23,743 nt of DNA from Pseudomonadota bacterium (GCA_023422735.1 JAFAGL010000087.1:1-23743), one strand, 5' to 3'. Positions 1-7,568 are shown, numbered from the stretch's first letter. Notes: generated by a model not told the origin, from the letters alone. A program made the numbers and translations.

Positions 1-26
1 GCGCAAGGCATAAGCCTTCTCCAAAT

Positions 27-61
27 GGCAGGGTCCTGGCATAAATGCCTTGGCCCTGTCC
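27..61. other. Long imperfect hairpin
   Basis: The arms GGCAGGG and CCCTG-T-CC flank an inner perfect palindrome GGCATAAATGCC (38-49). Together they give about 14 pairs with one bulge, one G-U wobble and a small internal loop. No T-run follows on either strand, so it is not a standard intrinsic terminator. A second, separate hairpin lies just before it at 5-18. Confidence 0.5.
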
Positions 62-470
62 GACGCGCGTGCACCCCGCTCCGTCTCGGCTCGAAGCCCT
101 ACTAGGTGCCACAATCCAGCCACATTACCTGCCGGCGTCTGGTCCTGATTGCCCGGACCCGAATTTCTCCGCCGTTTTTTTCAGATGCGAAGGGTTCTCG
201 TCCCCAGTGCAGGGATGCGGTCTCGCAGCCCGCATGAGAGTCGTCATCGGCAGTTGGACAAGTCGATTTGCTTTTCTTAGTTTAATTTTGAATATAAAAT
301 GATCTACAGAAAATCTTGGATTATTATTGATTAGATTTCATCTAAATCAGTATAAATTCTCGATTGATACTTGATGCCTATATTTAGCCATACTCATGAA
401 TTTCCGCACGGCATGACAGAGATGAACCGTCTAGATTTTCGACTTTTGTGAAATGTCATGCGATTATTTT

Positions 471-487
471 GATTCAAGTGAGATTCA
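471..487. promoter_or_regulatory. Direct repeat GATTCA-N5-GATTCA, two GANTC methylation sites
   Basis: Two GATTCA copies lie exactly 11 bp apart, one helical turn, 75-90 bp before the RlpA-like gene. Each contains GATTC, the GANTC target of the alphaproteobacterial cell-cycle methyltransferase CcrM. This is what the sequence shows. A role as a protein site or as a methylation-sensitive promoter element is inference. Confidence 0.3.
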
Positions 488-561
488 TTTCGGAACTTTC
501 TCGACTTTGCCATGATTGCCCCTCATGAGCGCGGGCTTCCGACTAATGAGTTATCCTTCTA

Positions 562-906
562 ATGAAAAAGAAGACCGTACTCGCCGGCATGTTGCTGGCA
601 ACCGGCCTTTGTTTGCCTTCACTCGCTTTCGCCCAATGCGGCAGCGCTTCCTGGTATGCTCTCACCTCCAAGACTGCGTCTGGCGAGCGCATGAATCCTC
701 AAGCCATGACGGCCGCGCATCGGAGTCTTCCCTTCGGCACCAAGATCAAGGTGACCAACCAACGCAACGGCAAGGCCGTGGTGGTGCGGGTCAATGATCG
801 CGGTCCCTTCATCAAGGGGCGTGTGCTGGATTTATCCAAAGCAGCCGCCAATAAGCTTGGTTTCGTCAGCCGTGGCCATACCAAGATCTGCATGGAAAAG
901 AGCTAG
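562..906 (+). CDS. Short secreted RlpA-like double-psi beta-barrel protein
   Basis: The 114-residue product has a signal peptide: a Lys-rich start, a hydrophobic core, and a likely signal peptidase I cut after Ala-Phe-Ala at residue 24. The following Gln-Cys does not make a lipobox, so it is probably periplasmic rather than a lipoprotein. The rest is one RlpA-like double-psi beta-barrel. His53 (in AAHRSLPFGT) and Asp79 (in VNDRGPF) are spaced like the catalytic His and Asp of RlpA lytic transglycosylases, which cleave peptidoglycan strands lacking stem peptides. The SPOR domain that targets full-length RlpA to the division septum is absent. Lytic transglycosylase activity is therefore plausible but unproven. 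The Shine-Dalgarno sequence is weak, and the start is chosen because it gives a clean signal peptide. Confidence 0.85.
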   Translation: MKKKTVLAGMLLATGLCLPSLAFAQCGSASWYALTSKTASGERMNPQAMTAAHRSLPFGTKIKVTNQRNGKAVVVRVNDRGPFIKGRVLDLSKAAANKLGFVSRGHTKICMEKS

Positions 907-989
907 GCTTCGTTCTCAACTTTCCAAAGCGCTTCAAACCACTGCGGATCCCGCGCCGATGACTCTCCAGTTGGCATGATCGCGCGAAC

Positions 990-999
990 GCTCTAGAGC
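990..999. repeat. Palindrome GCTCTAGAGC, possible relic of an intergenic repeat
   Basis: A perfect 10-bp palindrome lies in the rlpA-like/gshB gap and is followed by ATT. From memory, CTCTAGAGCAT often borders a palindromic repeat common in Rhizobiales intergenic DNA, a fuller copy of which lies at 15948-15994. Only the edge is present here, so the assignment is weak. Confidence 0.25.
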
Positions 1000-1035
1000 A
1001 TTGGCACCTCTTCCTGCTTTTCGCGGAGTATGCCC

Positions 1036-1977
1036 ATGTCGCTCAAGATCGCTGTCCAGATGGACCACATTTCCACGGTGCAGATTGCCGGCGACACGAC
1101 TTTTGCCTTGTCGCTGGAAGCACAGCGCCGGGGGCATAGTCTTTACCACTACACGCCCGACCGCCTGTCGCTTTCCGATGGAAAGGTCGTGGCGCGGGTG
1201 GAAAGCATGAAAGTCGTGGACGAAAAGGGCCGCCATTTCGAGCTTGGCGAACCAGTCCGGACCGATCTCTCGGAAATGGATGTCATCCTGTTGCGGCAGG
1301 ATCCTCCATTCGACATGAATTACATCACCACGACCCATATTCTGGAACGCATCCACCCGAAGACACTGGTGGTCAATGATCCAGCCTGGGTCCGCAACAG
1401 CCCGGAAAAGATCTTCGTCACCGAATTCGCCGATCTGATGCCTGAAACGCTGATCACCAAGGATCCGCTGGAAGTCGCCGAATTCCGCAAGCAACATGGC
1501 GACATCATCGTCAAGCCACTTTACGGCAATGGCGGCGCCGGGATCTTCCATCTGCTCGAAGCTGATCGCAATCTCGCTTCGCTGCTGGAGATGTTCGGTC
1601 AGATGTTTCGCGAACCCTACATCGTCCAGCGCTATCTCAAGGACGTGCGCAAGGGCGACAAGCGCATCATCCTGATCGATGGCGAACCGGTTGGCGCGAT
1701 TAACCGGATACCCGCCGACCATGATTCCCGATCCAACATGCATGTTGGCGGTCGCGCCGAGAAAACAGAGCTGACAGACCGCGAACGCGAGATTTGCAAC
1801 CGCATTGCGCCCGCATTGCGCGAACGGGGCTTCATACTGGTCGGGATCGACGTTATCGGTGACTATATGACGGAGATCAACGTAACTTCTCCAACCGGTA
1901 TTCGTGAAGTCAAACGCTTCGGTGGGCCTGATATCGCAGCGCTTTTCTGGGATTGCGTGGAAGCAAAGCGAGGCTGA
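1036..1977 (+). CDS. gshB: Glutathione synthetase
   Basis: GshB joins gamma-glutamylcysteine and glycine with ATP to make glutathione, in the cytosol. The 313-residue protein aligns from memory along its whole length with E. coli GshB (316 residues). It has an N-terminal domain starting KIAVQMDHI, the conserved RQDPPFD and VVNDPAWVRNSPEK stretches, an ATP-grasp fold with DIIVKPLYGNGGAGIF, and the Mg-binding EINVTSPTGIREV near residues 280-292. An ATG at 1030 is in frame, but the GGAG at 1025-1028 is only 1 nt from it and 7 nt from the ATG at 1036, so 1036 is the better start. It stands as a single gene. The gene for the first step (gshA) is not in the window. Confidence 0.95.
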   Translation: MSLKIAVQMDHISTVQIAGDTTFALSLEAQRRGHSLYHYTPDRLSLSDGKVVARVESMKVVDEKGRHFELGEPVRTDLSEMDVILLRQDPPFDMNYITTTHILERIHPKTLVVNDPAWVRNSPEKIFVTEFADLMPETLITKDPLEVAEFRKQHGDIIVKPLYGNGGAGIFHLLEADRNLASLLEMFGQMFREPYIVQRYLKDVRKGDKRIILIDGEPVGAINRIPADHDSRSNMHVGGRAEKTELTDREREICNRIAPALRERGFILVGIDVIGDYMTEINVTSPTGIREVKRFGGPDIAALFWDCVEAKRG

Positions 1978-2060
1978 GGCTCCCTCTTATCTTGCACAGC
2001 CCCCTTTGTTCTTGAACAACACAACCGGCTACAACTTTGTTGCAAGCTCAGCGCGCGTAT

Positions 2061-2075
2061 GTTCATAAATTGTTC
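2061..2075 (+). promoter_or_regulatory. LexA (SOS) box upstream of comM
   Basis: GTTCATAAATTGTTC is an exact GTTC-N7-GTTC, the direct-repeat operator of alphaproteobacterial LexA. It lies 84 bp before the comM start in a short AT-rich promoter region. Established knowledge gives the motif. As I recall, comM is also a member of the LexA regulon in several alphaproteobacteria. Repression by LexA and induction by DNA damage is the inferred function. Confidence 0.8.
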
Positions 2076-2159
2076 TTGATTTGATCCTGTCTCCGTGCTT
2101 TTGATGCCCTAACGGAAGTAAGATGCTTTAATCGCACGCCGTTCGACAAAGGCAGGGGC

Positions 2160-3698
2160 ATGGTATCGCGGGTCAGTACAGTTGCGTTTCAGGGTGTGGA
2201 AGCCGTCCCTGTCGATGTGCAGGTGATGGTTTCACCCGGCAAGATCGGGATGCAGATTGTCGGCCTCCCCGACAAGGCCGTCGCGGAAAGTCGCGAACGG
2301 GTGCAATCGGCACTGCATGCGTCGGGCCTGGCGATGCCGCCCAAGAAAGTAACGATCAATCTGGCACCTGCCGATCTTCCAAAAGAAGGGAGCCATTATG
2401 ATCTCCCCATCGCGCTTGGACTGATGGCGGCTTTGGGCGCCATACCAGCCGAGGCTCTGGCGCGGTTCGTGGTCCTGGGAGAATTGTCTCTGGATGGCAC
2501 CATCGCCAATGTGACCGGTGTTTTGCCTGCCGCAATGGGTGCGCAGGCCGATGACAAGGGCTTGATCTGCCCGCATGGATGCGGCCCGGAGGCCGCTTGG
2601 GCAGGCGCGGATATGGACATCCTAGCGCCGCGCAGTTTGATCGCGCTTGCCAATCATTTCCGTGGCACGCAGCTCCTTGCTCGACCGGAAGCGAAAATTC
2701 GCCCGCCGGCTCTGTCATCGCTCGATCTGTCTGACATCAAAGGACAGGAAACCGCCAAACGCGCGCTGGAAGTCGCGGCAGCTGGCGGACACAATCTCCT
2801 CATGGTCGGCCCGCCCGGTTCGGGCAAATCCATGCTTGCCCAACGCTTGCCGACGATCCTTCCGCCCTTGTTGCCGCGCGAACTATTGGAAGTCTCCATG
2901 ATCGCATCGATTGCGGGCGAGTTGGCAGGGGGACAATTGACGGATCGCCGGCCCTGTCGGGCTCCGCATCATTCGGCATCAATGGCCGCGATGGTGGGCG
3001 GCGGACTGCGTGTACGTCCTGGAGAAGCCTCGATGGCGCATCATGGCGTCCTGTTTCTGGACGAATTTCCCGAATTTTCGCCGACCGTGCTGGATTCGCT
3101 TCGACAGCCGCTGGAAAGCGGTGAATGCATCATCGCACGCGCCAATAATCGCGTCACTTATCCTGCCCGCATACAATTGATCGCCGCGATGAATCCGTGT
3201 CGGTGCGGCATGGCAGGCGAACCGGGCTTTCAATGCGCCCGTGGCCCGCGCTGCCAAACGGATTATCAGTCACGCATTTCCGGGCCGTTGATGGATCGCA
3301 TCGACCTGCGCGTCGATGTGCCGGCGGTATCGGCAGCGGATCTTATCCGGCCCAAAACGACCGGCGAAACCAGTGCGGATGTCGCCAAACGCGTTGCCCT
3401 TGCACATGAAATGCAGCAGGCACGCTTCACCAAACTCGGACAAAGCTCGACAATCACTAATGCACATTGTCCGGCGGCAATGGTCGACCAGATCGCAGGC
3501 TTGGATTCACGTGGAACAGAACTTTTGCGCAGCGCCAGCGAGAAGCTCCAGTTTTCTGCGCGTGCCTACCACCGCGTTCTTCGGGTCGCGCGTACCCTGG
3601 CGGATCTCGAACAATCGGAAAGCGTCGATCGTATTCATCTCGCGGAAGCGATTTCTTATCGAGCGCCCGGCGAGCGAGGGCTCAAGGCCGCAGCTTAG
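2160..3698 (+). CDS. comM: ComM family AAA+ ATPase, branch-migration helicase (YifB/Mg-chelatase-like)
   Basis: The 512-residue length is normal for ComM, a hexameric helicase that drives branch migration during integration of transforming DNA in Vibrio cholerae. The order is: N-terminal ChlI-like domain (about 20-140), Mg-chelatase-type AAA+ core with Walker A GPPGSGKS at 217-224, Walker B VLFLDEF at 297-303, sensor AAMNP near 342-346, a zinc-type cysteine cluster starting CRCG at 347, and a C-terminal ChlI domain with the YHRVLRVARTLADL helix. The AAAGG at 2148-2152, 7 nt before the ATG, serves as ribosome site; the closer AGGGG is too near. The SOS box at 2061-2075 suggests damage-inducible expression, so a role in recombinational repair is plausible besides DNA uptake. 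Confidence 0.93.
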   Translation: MVSRVSTVAFQGVEAVPVDVQVMVSPGKIGMQIVGLPDKAVAESRERVQSALHASGLAMPPKKVTINLAPADLPKEGSHYDLPIALGLMAALGAIPAEALARFVVLGELSLDGTIANVTGVLPAAMGAQADDKGLICPHGCGPEAAWAGADMDILAPRSLIALANHFRGTQLLARPEAKIRPPALSSLDLSDIKGQETAKRALEVAAAGGHNLLMVGPPGSGKSMLAQRLPTILPPLLPRELLEVSMIASIAGELAGGQLTDRRPCRAPHHSASMAAMVGGGLRVRPGEASMAHHGVLFLDEFPEFSPTVLDSLRQPLESGECIIARANNRVTYPARIQLIAAMNPCRCGMAGEPGFQCARGPRCQTDYQSRISGPLMDRIDLRVDVPAVSAADLIRPKTTGETSADVAKRVALAHEMQQARFTKLGQSSTITNAHCPAAMVDQIAGLDSRGTELLRSASEKLQFSARAYHRVLRVARTLADLEQSESVDRIHLAEAISYRAPGERGLKAAA

Positions 3699-3754
3699 AC
3701 AAGCTCATACGGCGCTGAAGTCCTATCAGCTGATCGTGCAAAGAAAATTTTAAC

Positions 3755-4399
3755 TCAGCGTGTCGTCGAGCGCACTGCACTCACCAATGGCGAGGTGCTT
3801 CCACCGCGGATGGTTTTCCAGCGACCGGAATGATTTTCAGCTTGCCGCTTGAGGAAATGGTAGCCTGTGTCCTGCCAGGCCATCACCGCATCCGACAGAT
3901 TGTCGAGAATATAATCGCCGCGGTCGGTACGCACGGTCAATACAGCGTGCCCTTCCCCGTCCGGCTTGCGCACCACGGTCAAAAGCAGATTTCCGGCAGC
4001 TATGCCGCGGTGCATGAGCATGCGCCGCTTTTCCAGCGCAAAGTCCTCGCAATCCCCGCGCTGACCCGCCTCCTCAGGATATGCCCACCATTCCTGGCGG
4101 CCATAGATTTCCATATCGCTGAAAGGCTCGACACTCCGATTGACTGCGAGATTCACATTCTGAACCAGCGACATTGTCTCGCTGGTGAAGGCGACCGGCA
4201 TCGTATCGTTGCGACGCACGGCGCATTCGATCGGATGGCGCTTGCACAATTCGAAGTGACCGATCGGTTGTGAGGTGATGCTACCGACTTCCATGCTGGA
4301 TGCCGACGCATTGGGGGCACCGACCGCCAGCGATGCTGCTGCGACGAGAATCGCGCTGGCTACAATGCCTGCCTGCCCCATCAAACGCGCAAGTTTCAT
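3755..4399 (-). CDS. Periplasmic bacterial transglutaminase-like cysteine proteinase (BTLCP, C93)
   Basis: The 214-residue protein has a signal peptide (hydrophobic residues about 9-27, cut near Ala-Ser-Ala). The mature part carries the family triad: Cys117 in QRGDCEDFALEKRRML, His151 in GEGHAVLTVRTDRG and Asp166 in YILDN. BTLCP proteins belong to the LapG-like family. LapG cleaves a surface adhesin under cyclic-di-GMP control in pseudomonads, but rhizobial members are mostly uncharacterised and no LapD or adhesin gene is visible here. It is convergent with comM, with 56 bp between the stop codons. The CtrA box at 4423-4437 close to its start suggests cell-cycle control. The substrate is unknown. 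Confidence 0.85.
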   Translation of the reverse strand: MKLARLMGQAGIVASAILVAAASLAVGAPNASASSMEVGSITSQPIGHFELCKRHPIECAVRRNDTMPVAFTSETMSLVQNVNLAVNRSVEPFSDMEIYGRQEWWAYPEEAGQRGDCEDFALEKRRMLMHRGIAAGNLLLTVVRKPDGEGHAVLTVRTDRGDYILDNLSDAVMAWQDTGYHFLKRQAENHSGRWKTIRGGSTSPLVSAVRSTTR

Positions 4400-4422
4400 A
4401 CGCTGTGCCCTGACCCCTTTTA

Positions 4423-4437
4423 TTAACGAAAAGTTAA
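4423..4437. promoter_or_regulatory. CtrA box TTAA-N7-TTAA
   Basis: TTAACGAAAAGTTAA is an exact full CtrA motif, 23 bp before the ATG of the BTLCP gene (minus strand). A 12-bp palindrome TTGGTTAACCAA at 4486-4497, containing a TTAACC half-site, lies 48 bp farther upstream. CtrA is the master cell-cycle regulator of alphaproteobacteria. The closeness to the start codon fits repression, or activation with a very short leader. Confidence 0.6.
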
Positions 4438-4559
4438 AAGCGAGACGGGCCTGTTGTCAATCGAGCGCGGAAACTAGTGTAACTTTTGGTTAACCAAGCA
4501 ACGCTGCCCCCTGAAATTGCAGGTTTCAGCAGGCGTGAACGAGCGAGTATGAAGGAAAA

Positions 4560-5831
4560 TCAATGTTTTCGGCTGCGCACCATGCGCGGTTTGGCCGTTT
4601 TGCGTGTCCGATGCGCGGCCATGAAGTCAACGATGCGCGGCACAATCTCTGCGCGGAAGCGTGACCCATTGAACACGCCGTAATGCCCAACGGAAGGCTG
4701 AACATAGTGCATTTTCCGGGAAGCGGACAGATTGGAACACAGATCATGCGCAGCTTCTGTTTGCCCAAGCCCCGATATGTCGTCGTTTTCGCCTTCCACC
4801 GTTAAAAGCGCGGTGCTGCGTATCGCCGACGGGTCGATCAAGGTTCCACGATGCGTCATCGTGCCTTTTGGCAAGCGGTGCTCGATGAAAACGGTTTCCA
4901 CGGTTTGCAGATAGAATTCCGCCGTCAAATCCATCACCGCGAGATATTCGTCATAGAATTCCCGGTGCTTTTCTGCCGGCTCGCCGTCATTCTTCACCAG
5001 ATGCAGGAAGAAGTCCTTATGCGCGCCGATATGGCGATCGAGATTCATGCTCATGAAGCCGGTCAGTTGCAGAAAGCCCGGATAAACATCGCGCGTGAAG
5101 CCAGGCTCGGGAAACGGCACCTGCATGATCACATTGTCACGAAACCACTCGATGTCATGTTCGGCGGCCAGATCGTTCACGGCGGTCGGATTGCGGCGCG
5201 TGTCGATTGGACCGCCCATCAATGTCATGCTGGCCGGCGCGAACCGATCGCCGCGCTGTTCCATCAAGGCGACCGCGGCAAAAACCGGCACCGAAGGCTG
5301 ACAAACAGCCATGACATGGGTGTTCGGACCCAGATGACGCAGCATCTCGATCACGTAATCGATGTAGTCATCGAGATCGAACCGACCTTCAGCGAGAGGC
5401 ACAATGCGCGCATCCGCCCAGTCGGTGATATAAACATCCGCATGGCTCGTCATGGCTTCGACAGTGCCGCGCAACAGCGTCGCGTAGTGGCCGGACATCG
5501 GTGCGACGATCAGCAGTTTCGGGTCAGCTTCACGCTCGGCCGGGAGGTCACGCTTGAAGTTGAGCAATTTGCAGAACGGGCGCTCCCAAACCACTTCCTC
5601 ATTCATGCCCACCTTTTCGCCATCGACAAAGGCGACAGGCAGATTGAAAGCCGGCTTTGGATACTGGCGCGTCGTGCGCTCGAACAGCTCCGCGCTGGCC
5701 GCCATGGTTCGACCGAACATGGTTTCACTGAGTGGGTTCAGAGGATTGGAATAAAAAGTCCGGAAGGCTTCAGCAACCGCCCTGGAAGGCTGGAGGGCAG
5801 CGTGCTGCAAAGCGTAGAACTGATAAAACAT
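4560..5831 (-). CDS. phaZ: Intracellular polyhydroxyalkanoate (PHB) depolymerase
   Basis: The 423-residue protein belongs to the intracellular PHB depolymerases, which break down native storage granules to 3-hydroxybutyrate units. It starts with the typical MFYQFYALQHAAL. Instead of a lipase-box Ser it has a nucleophile Cys177 in VCQPSVP. Asp350/351 (GENDDISG) and His383 (SVGHYGVFNG) complete the triad, with spacing like the R. eutropha PhaZa1 enzyme. There is no signal peptide, as expected for a cytosolic granule enzyme. The frame can be extended to a TTG at 5834, but ATG 5831 has GAGGA about 7 nt upstream. It is monocistronic, with a possible PhaR operator 92-108 bp upstream. Confidence 0.93.
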   Translation of the reverse strand: MFYQFYALQHAALQPSRAVAEAFRTFYSNPLNPLSETMFGRTMAASAELFERTTRQYPKPAFNLPVAFVDGEKVGMNEEVVWERPFCKLLNFKRDLPAEREADPKLLIVAPMSGHYATLLRGTVEAMTSHADVYITDWADARIVPLAEGRFDLDDYIDYVIEMLRHLGPNTHVMAVCQPSVPVFAAVALMEQRGDRFAPASMTLMGGPIDTRRNPTAVNDLAAEHDIEWFRDNVIMQVPFPEPGFTRDVYPGFLQLTGFMSMNLDRHIGAHKDFFLHLVKNDGEPAEKHREFYDEYLAVMDLTAEFYLQTVETVFIEHRLPKGTMTHRGTLIDPSAIRSTALLTVEGENDDISGLGQTEAAHDLCSNLSASRKMHYVQPSVGHYGVFNGSRFRAEIVPRIVDFMAAHRTRKTAKPRMVRSRKH

Positions 5832-5922
5832 CAACGATCCTCAAACGCGCAAGCGAGCTGATCGGCGCGCCCACGCGTCGTCGGCTGATGGTTGGCCTTA
5901 CCGCCAATCATTAGGCCTGACT

Positions 5923-5939
5923 TTATTGCGTTGCAATAA
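5923..5939. promoter_or_regulatory. Inverted repeat TTATTGC-GTT-GCAATAA, possible PhaR operator
   Basis: A perfect 7-bp inverted repeat with a 3-nt centre lies between phaZ and the DUF1330 gene. Its core TTGC-GTT-GCAA matches the TGC-N3-GCA pattern I recall for PhaR (AniA), the PHB-sensing repressor of granule genes. It sits in the phaZ promoter region. It could also be a weak stem-loop after the DUF1330 gene, but no T-run follows it on the minus strand. Confidence 0.45.
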
Positions 5940-5977
5940 GGCAATGTCGAGGCCCGTCTGCTTGGCCACGAAGAGGT

Positions 5978-6265
5978 TTACGCGCCTTCGACGATGATCA
6001 TTTCCGAATCCGCGCATTCCTGCCGGATAGCCGCGGCCGCCTGATATTCCGCTGAATCGTAGCAGGCCTTCGCCACGTCCACGCTTTCAAACTCGATGAC
6101 AACGTTGCGTGCCCGCACCGTACCTTCGAGTGGCGTGACGGTCCCGCCCCGCGCCAGGAACTTCGCCTTGTAACGCTCAAATGCCGGCTTCGCGGTTGAA
6201 ACATAATCCTTGTAACGTTCCGGGTCGCGAATATCGACGCGTGCGATCCAGTATCCCTTGGCCAT
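5978..6265 (-). CDS. DUF1330 family small protein
   Basis: The 95-residue protein matches the DUF1330 pattern: KGYWIARVDIRDPERYKDYV at the start, a central FLARGG...LEG loop and RNVVIEFES later on. These are ferredoxin-like (dimeric alpha/beta barrel) folds with no agreed biochemical role. There is no signal peptide or membrane segment. A strong GGGAGGA lies 5 nt before the ATG. It follows pyrF by 23 nt on the same strand and is probably the last gene of the pmtA-FMN reductase-pyrF group. No link in function to pyrimidine synthesis is evident. Confidence 0.85.
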   Translation of the reverse strand: MAKGYWIARVDIRDPERYKDYVSTAKPAFERYKAKFLARGGTVTPLEGTVRARNVVIEFESVDVAKACYDSAEYQAAAAIRQECADSEMIIVEGA

Positions 6266-6288
6266 TCTGTCCTCCCGTTTTCTTGATC

Positions 6289-6981
6289 CTAGGCCGCCTG
6301 CATTTCGGCCAATATTGCGTTTGCCGCGGCTTTCCGGTCGGCAGCTTTGATGATGGGGCGGCTGACCACGAGATGGCTCGCGCCGGCTTGCAGTGCCTGC
6401 CTGGGAGTCATGACCCGCTTCTGGTCGCCATGATCGCTGCCGGTCGGGCGAATTCCCGGCGTCACGATCGCAAGATCGGACCCGACAATCTCACGAACAC
6501 GCGCGGCTTCCGTTGCTGCGCAAACAATGCCCCCCATGCCGGCCTCCCGCGCTTGTTCGGCGCGACGCGCCACCAGGCTTTGCGCATCAGCGCCATAACC
6601 CGCCTCGCGCAGATCCGCATCATCCATGGAGGTGAGAACGGTTACGGCCAGCAAGCAAAGATTGCTGCCTTTGGCCGCATCAACAGCCGCGCGCATGGCT
6701 TTGGGATAGGCGTGCAAAGTGAGCATCGAAGCGCCGATGCCCATCACGCTTTCCACGCCCTTTGCCACTGTGTTGTCGATATCGAGCAATTTGAGATCGA
6801 GAAACACTTCCTTGCCGCCCGAAACGAGTTCACGCGCGAAACCAAGCCCGCCGGCATAGCCCAGCTGATATCCGATCTTGTAGAATGAAACGCTGTCGCC
6901 CAGTTCGGCCACGATGGTTTCGGCTGTCGCCACATCCGCCACGTCAAGCCCAACGATCAGGCGGTCCTTCGCGTTATTCAT
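6289..6981 (-). CDS. pyrF: Orotidine 5'-phosphate decarboxylase
   Basis: PyrF converts OMP to UMP, the last step of de novo pyrimidine synthesis. The 230-residue TIM-barrel shows GLDVAD at 11-16, Lys35 and the catalytic DLKLLD charge network (Asp62, Lys64, Asp67). The phosphate-gripping PGIRPTGSDHGDQKR loop and the final VVSRPII are also present. The frame is open 17 codons upstream, but the ATG at 6981 is right for three reasons: it gives normal length, it has AAGGA about 8 nt before it, and it forms a 4-nt ATGA overlap with the stop of the preceding gene. That overlap indicates translational coupling to the FMN reductase. Confidence 0.95.
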   Translation of the reverse strand: MNNAKDRLIVGLDVADVATAETIVAELGDSVSFYKIGYQLGYAGGLGFARELVSGGKEVFLDLKLLDIDNTVAKGVESVMGIGASMLTLHAYPKAMRAAVDAAKGSNLCLLAVTVLTSMDDADLREAGYGADAQSLVARRAEQAREAGMGGIVCAATEAARVREIVGSDLAIVTPGIRPTGSDHGDQKRVMTPRQALQAGASHLVVSRPIIKAADRKAAANAILAEMQAA

Positions 6982-7568
6982 CCATATGTCCTTGTCGATA
7001 AAGCTTGCGCACGCGCGATCAGCGCCTGGCAAACGCCTTGCATCTGCTTGTGCACGCGCTCTTCCACAAATGCACCCTCCTCGTCAAAGGCCCGAGCCGC
7101 ATGGCTGACGGAACATTGTGGAGTTATCACCTCCGCCCCGCACGCCATCAGAACGGCACGAAGATGGTAAAGCCCCCGCATGCCCGCAAATGCGCCAGGC
7201 GATGACGAGCACAAGGCGAATGGGCGATCCGCGTAAGGTTGCACCTTGCGATCACCATCGGCGCGAACCCGGCTCACCCAATCCAGCGCGTTCTTCAGCA
7301 AGGGTGGGATAGACGCATTATATTCAGGACTGGCGATCAACACGCCGTCATGCGCCATGAACTGACGCGCGAGTTGCATGGCCGCATCCGGCAAACCTTC
7401 TTCACGCTCGAGATCTTCATTCATCAAGGGAAGCGGATAATCGGCCAGCGAAAGTCTGGTCACCGTTGCGCCGCCGCGAGCAAGTTCGAGTTGCGCGACA
7501 TCTGCCGTCTTCTCGCTGAAGGCGCCCGTCCGCAACGACCCCGCGAAAACCAGAATAAGCGTTTCCAA
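6978..7568 (-). CDS. NADPH-dependent FMN reductase family flavoprotein
   Basis: The 196-residue flavodoxin-like protein has the family marks: FAGSLRTGAFSEK (FMN phosphate loop), SPEYNASIPPLLKNALDWVSR and the SSSPGAFAGMRG loop. Members reduce FMN or quinones with NAD(P)H, and the real substrate cannot be told from sequence. A TTG at 7568 is taken as the start because it gives the usual N-terminus (ETLILVFAGS). A GAGGA lies 8 nt upstream, and its first bases overlap the TGA stop of the methyltransferase gene, so translation is probably coupled. It overlaps pyrF by 4 nt at its 3' end. Confidence 0.88.
   Translation of the reverse strand: METLILVFAGSLRTGAFSEKTADVAQLELARGGATVTRLSLADYPLPLMNEDLEREEGLPDAAMQLARQFMAHDGVLIASPEYNASIPPLLKNALDWVSRVRADGDRKVQPYADRPFALCSSSPGAFAGMRGLYHLRAVLMACGAEVITPQCSVSHAARAFDEEGAFVEERVHKQMQGVCQALIARAQALSTRTYG

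Larger units (their letters stand above)
1..561. other. Gene-free left edge: hairpin-rich GC part, then AT-rich part
   Basis: No convincing protein gene is visible. The only frame of note (45-302, plus) gives a Pro/Ser/Arg-rich product unlike any family I know and runs into the AT-rich part. Positions 1 to about 255 are GC-rich and carry several short inverted repeats: AAGGC-ATAA-GCCTT at 5-18, a long imperfect hairpin at 27-61, GGC-TCGAA-GCC at 91-101 and GGTCC...GGACC near 151-169. From about 256 to 540 the composition turns strongly AT-rich, as expected of a promoter region for the gene at 562. The GC-rich part could be a structured RNA, an intergenic palindromic repeat or the decayed end of a gene. 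I could not match it to tmRNA, RNase P, SRP or 6S RNA. Confidence 0.5.

Noticed and set aside
45..302. Plus-strand 85-codon open frame at the left edge
   Set aside because: It is Pro/Ser/Arg-rich, overlaps hairpins, runs into AT-rich DNA, and has neither a ribosome site nor a known family.
990..999. Palindrome GCTCTAGAGC as a regulator site for gshB
   Set aside because: It is short, with no neighbouring promoter-like elements, and more likely the border of a common intergenic repeat.
934..1743. Minus-strand open frame opposite gshB
   Set aside because: gshB on the plus strand is full length and conserved. The opposite frame has no recognisable features.
4851..5861. Plus-strand open frame opposite phaZ
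   Set aside because: It is antisense to an intact depolymerase with all catalytic residues. No ribosome site or family match is seen.
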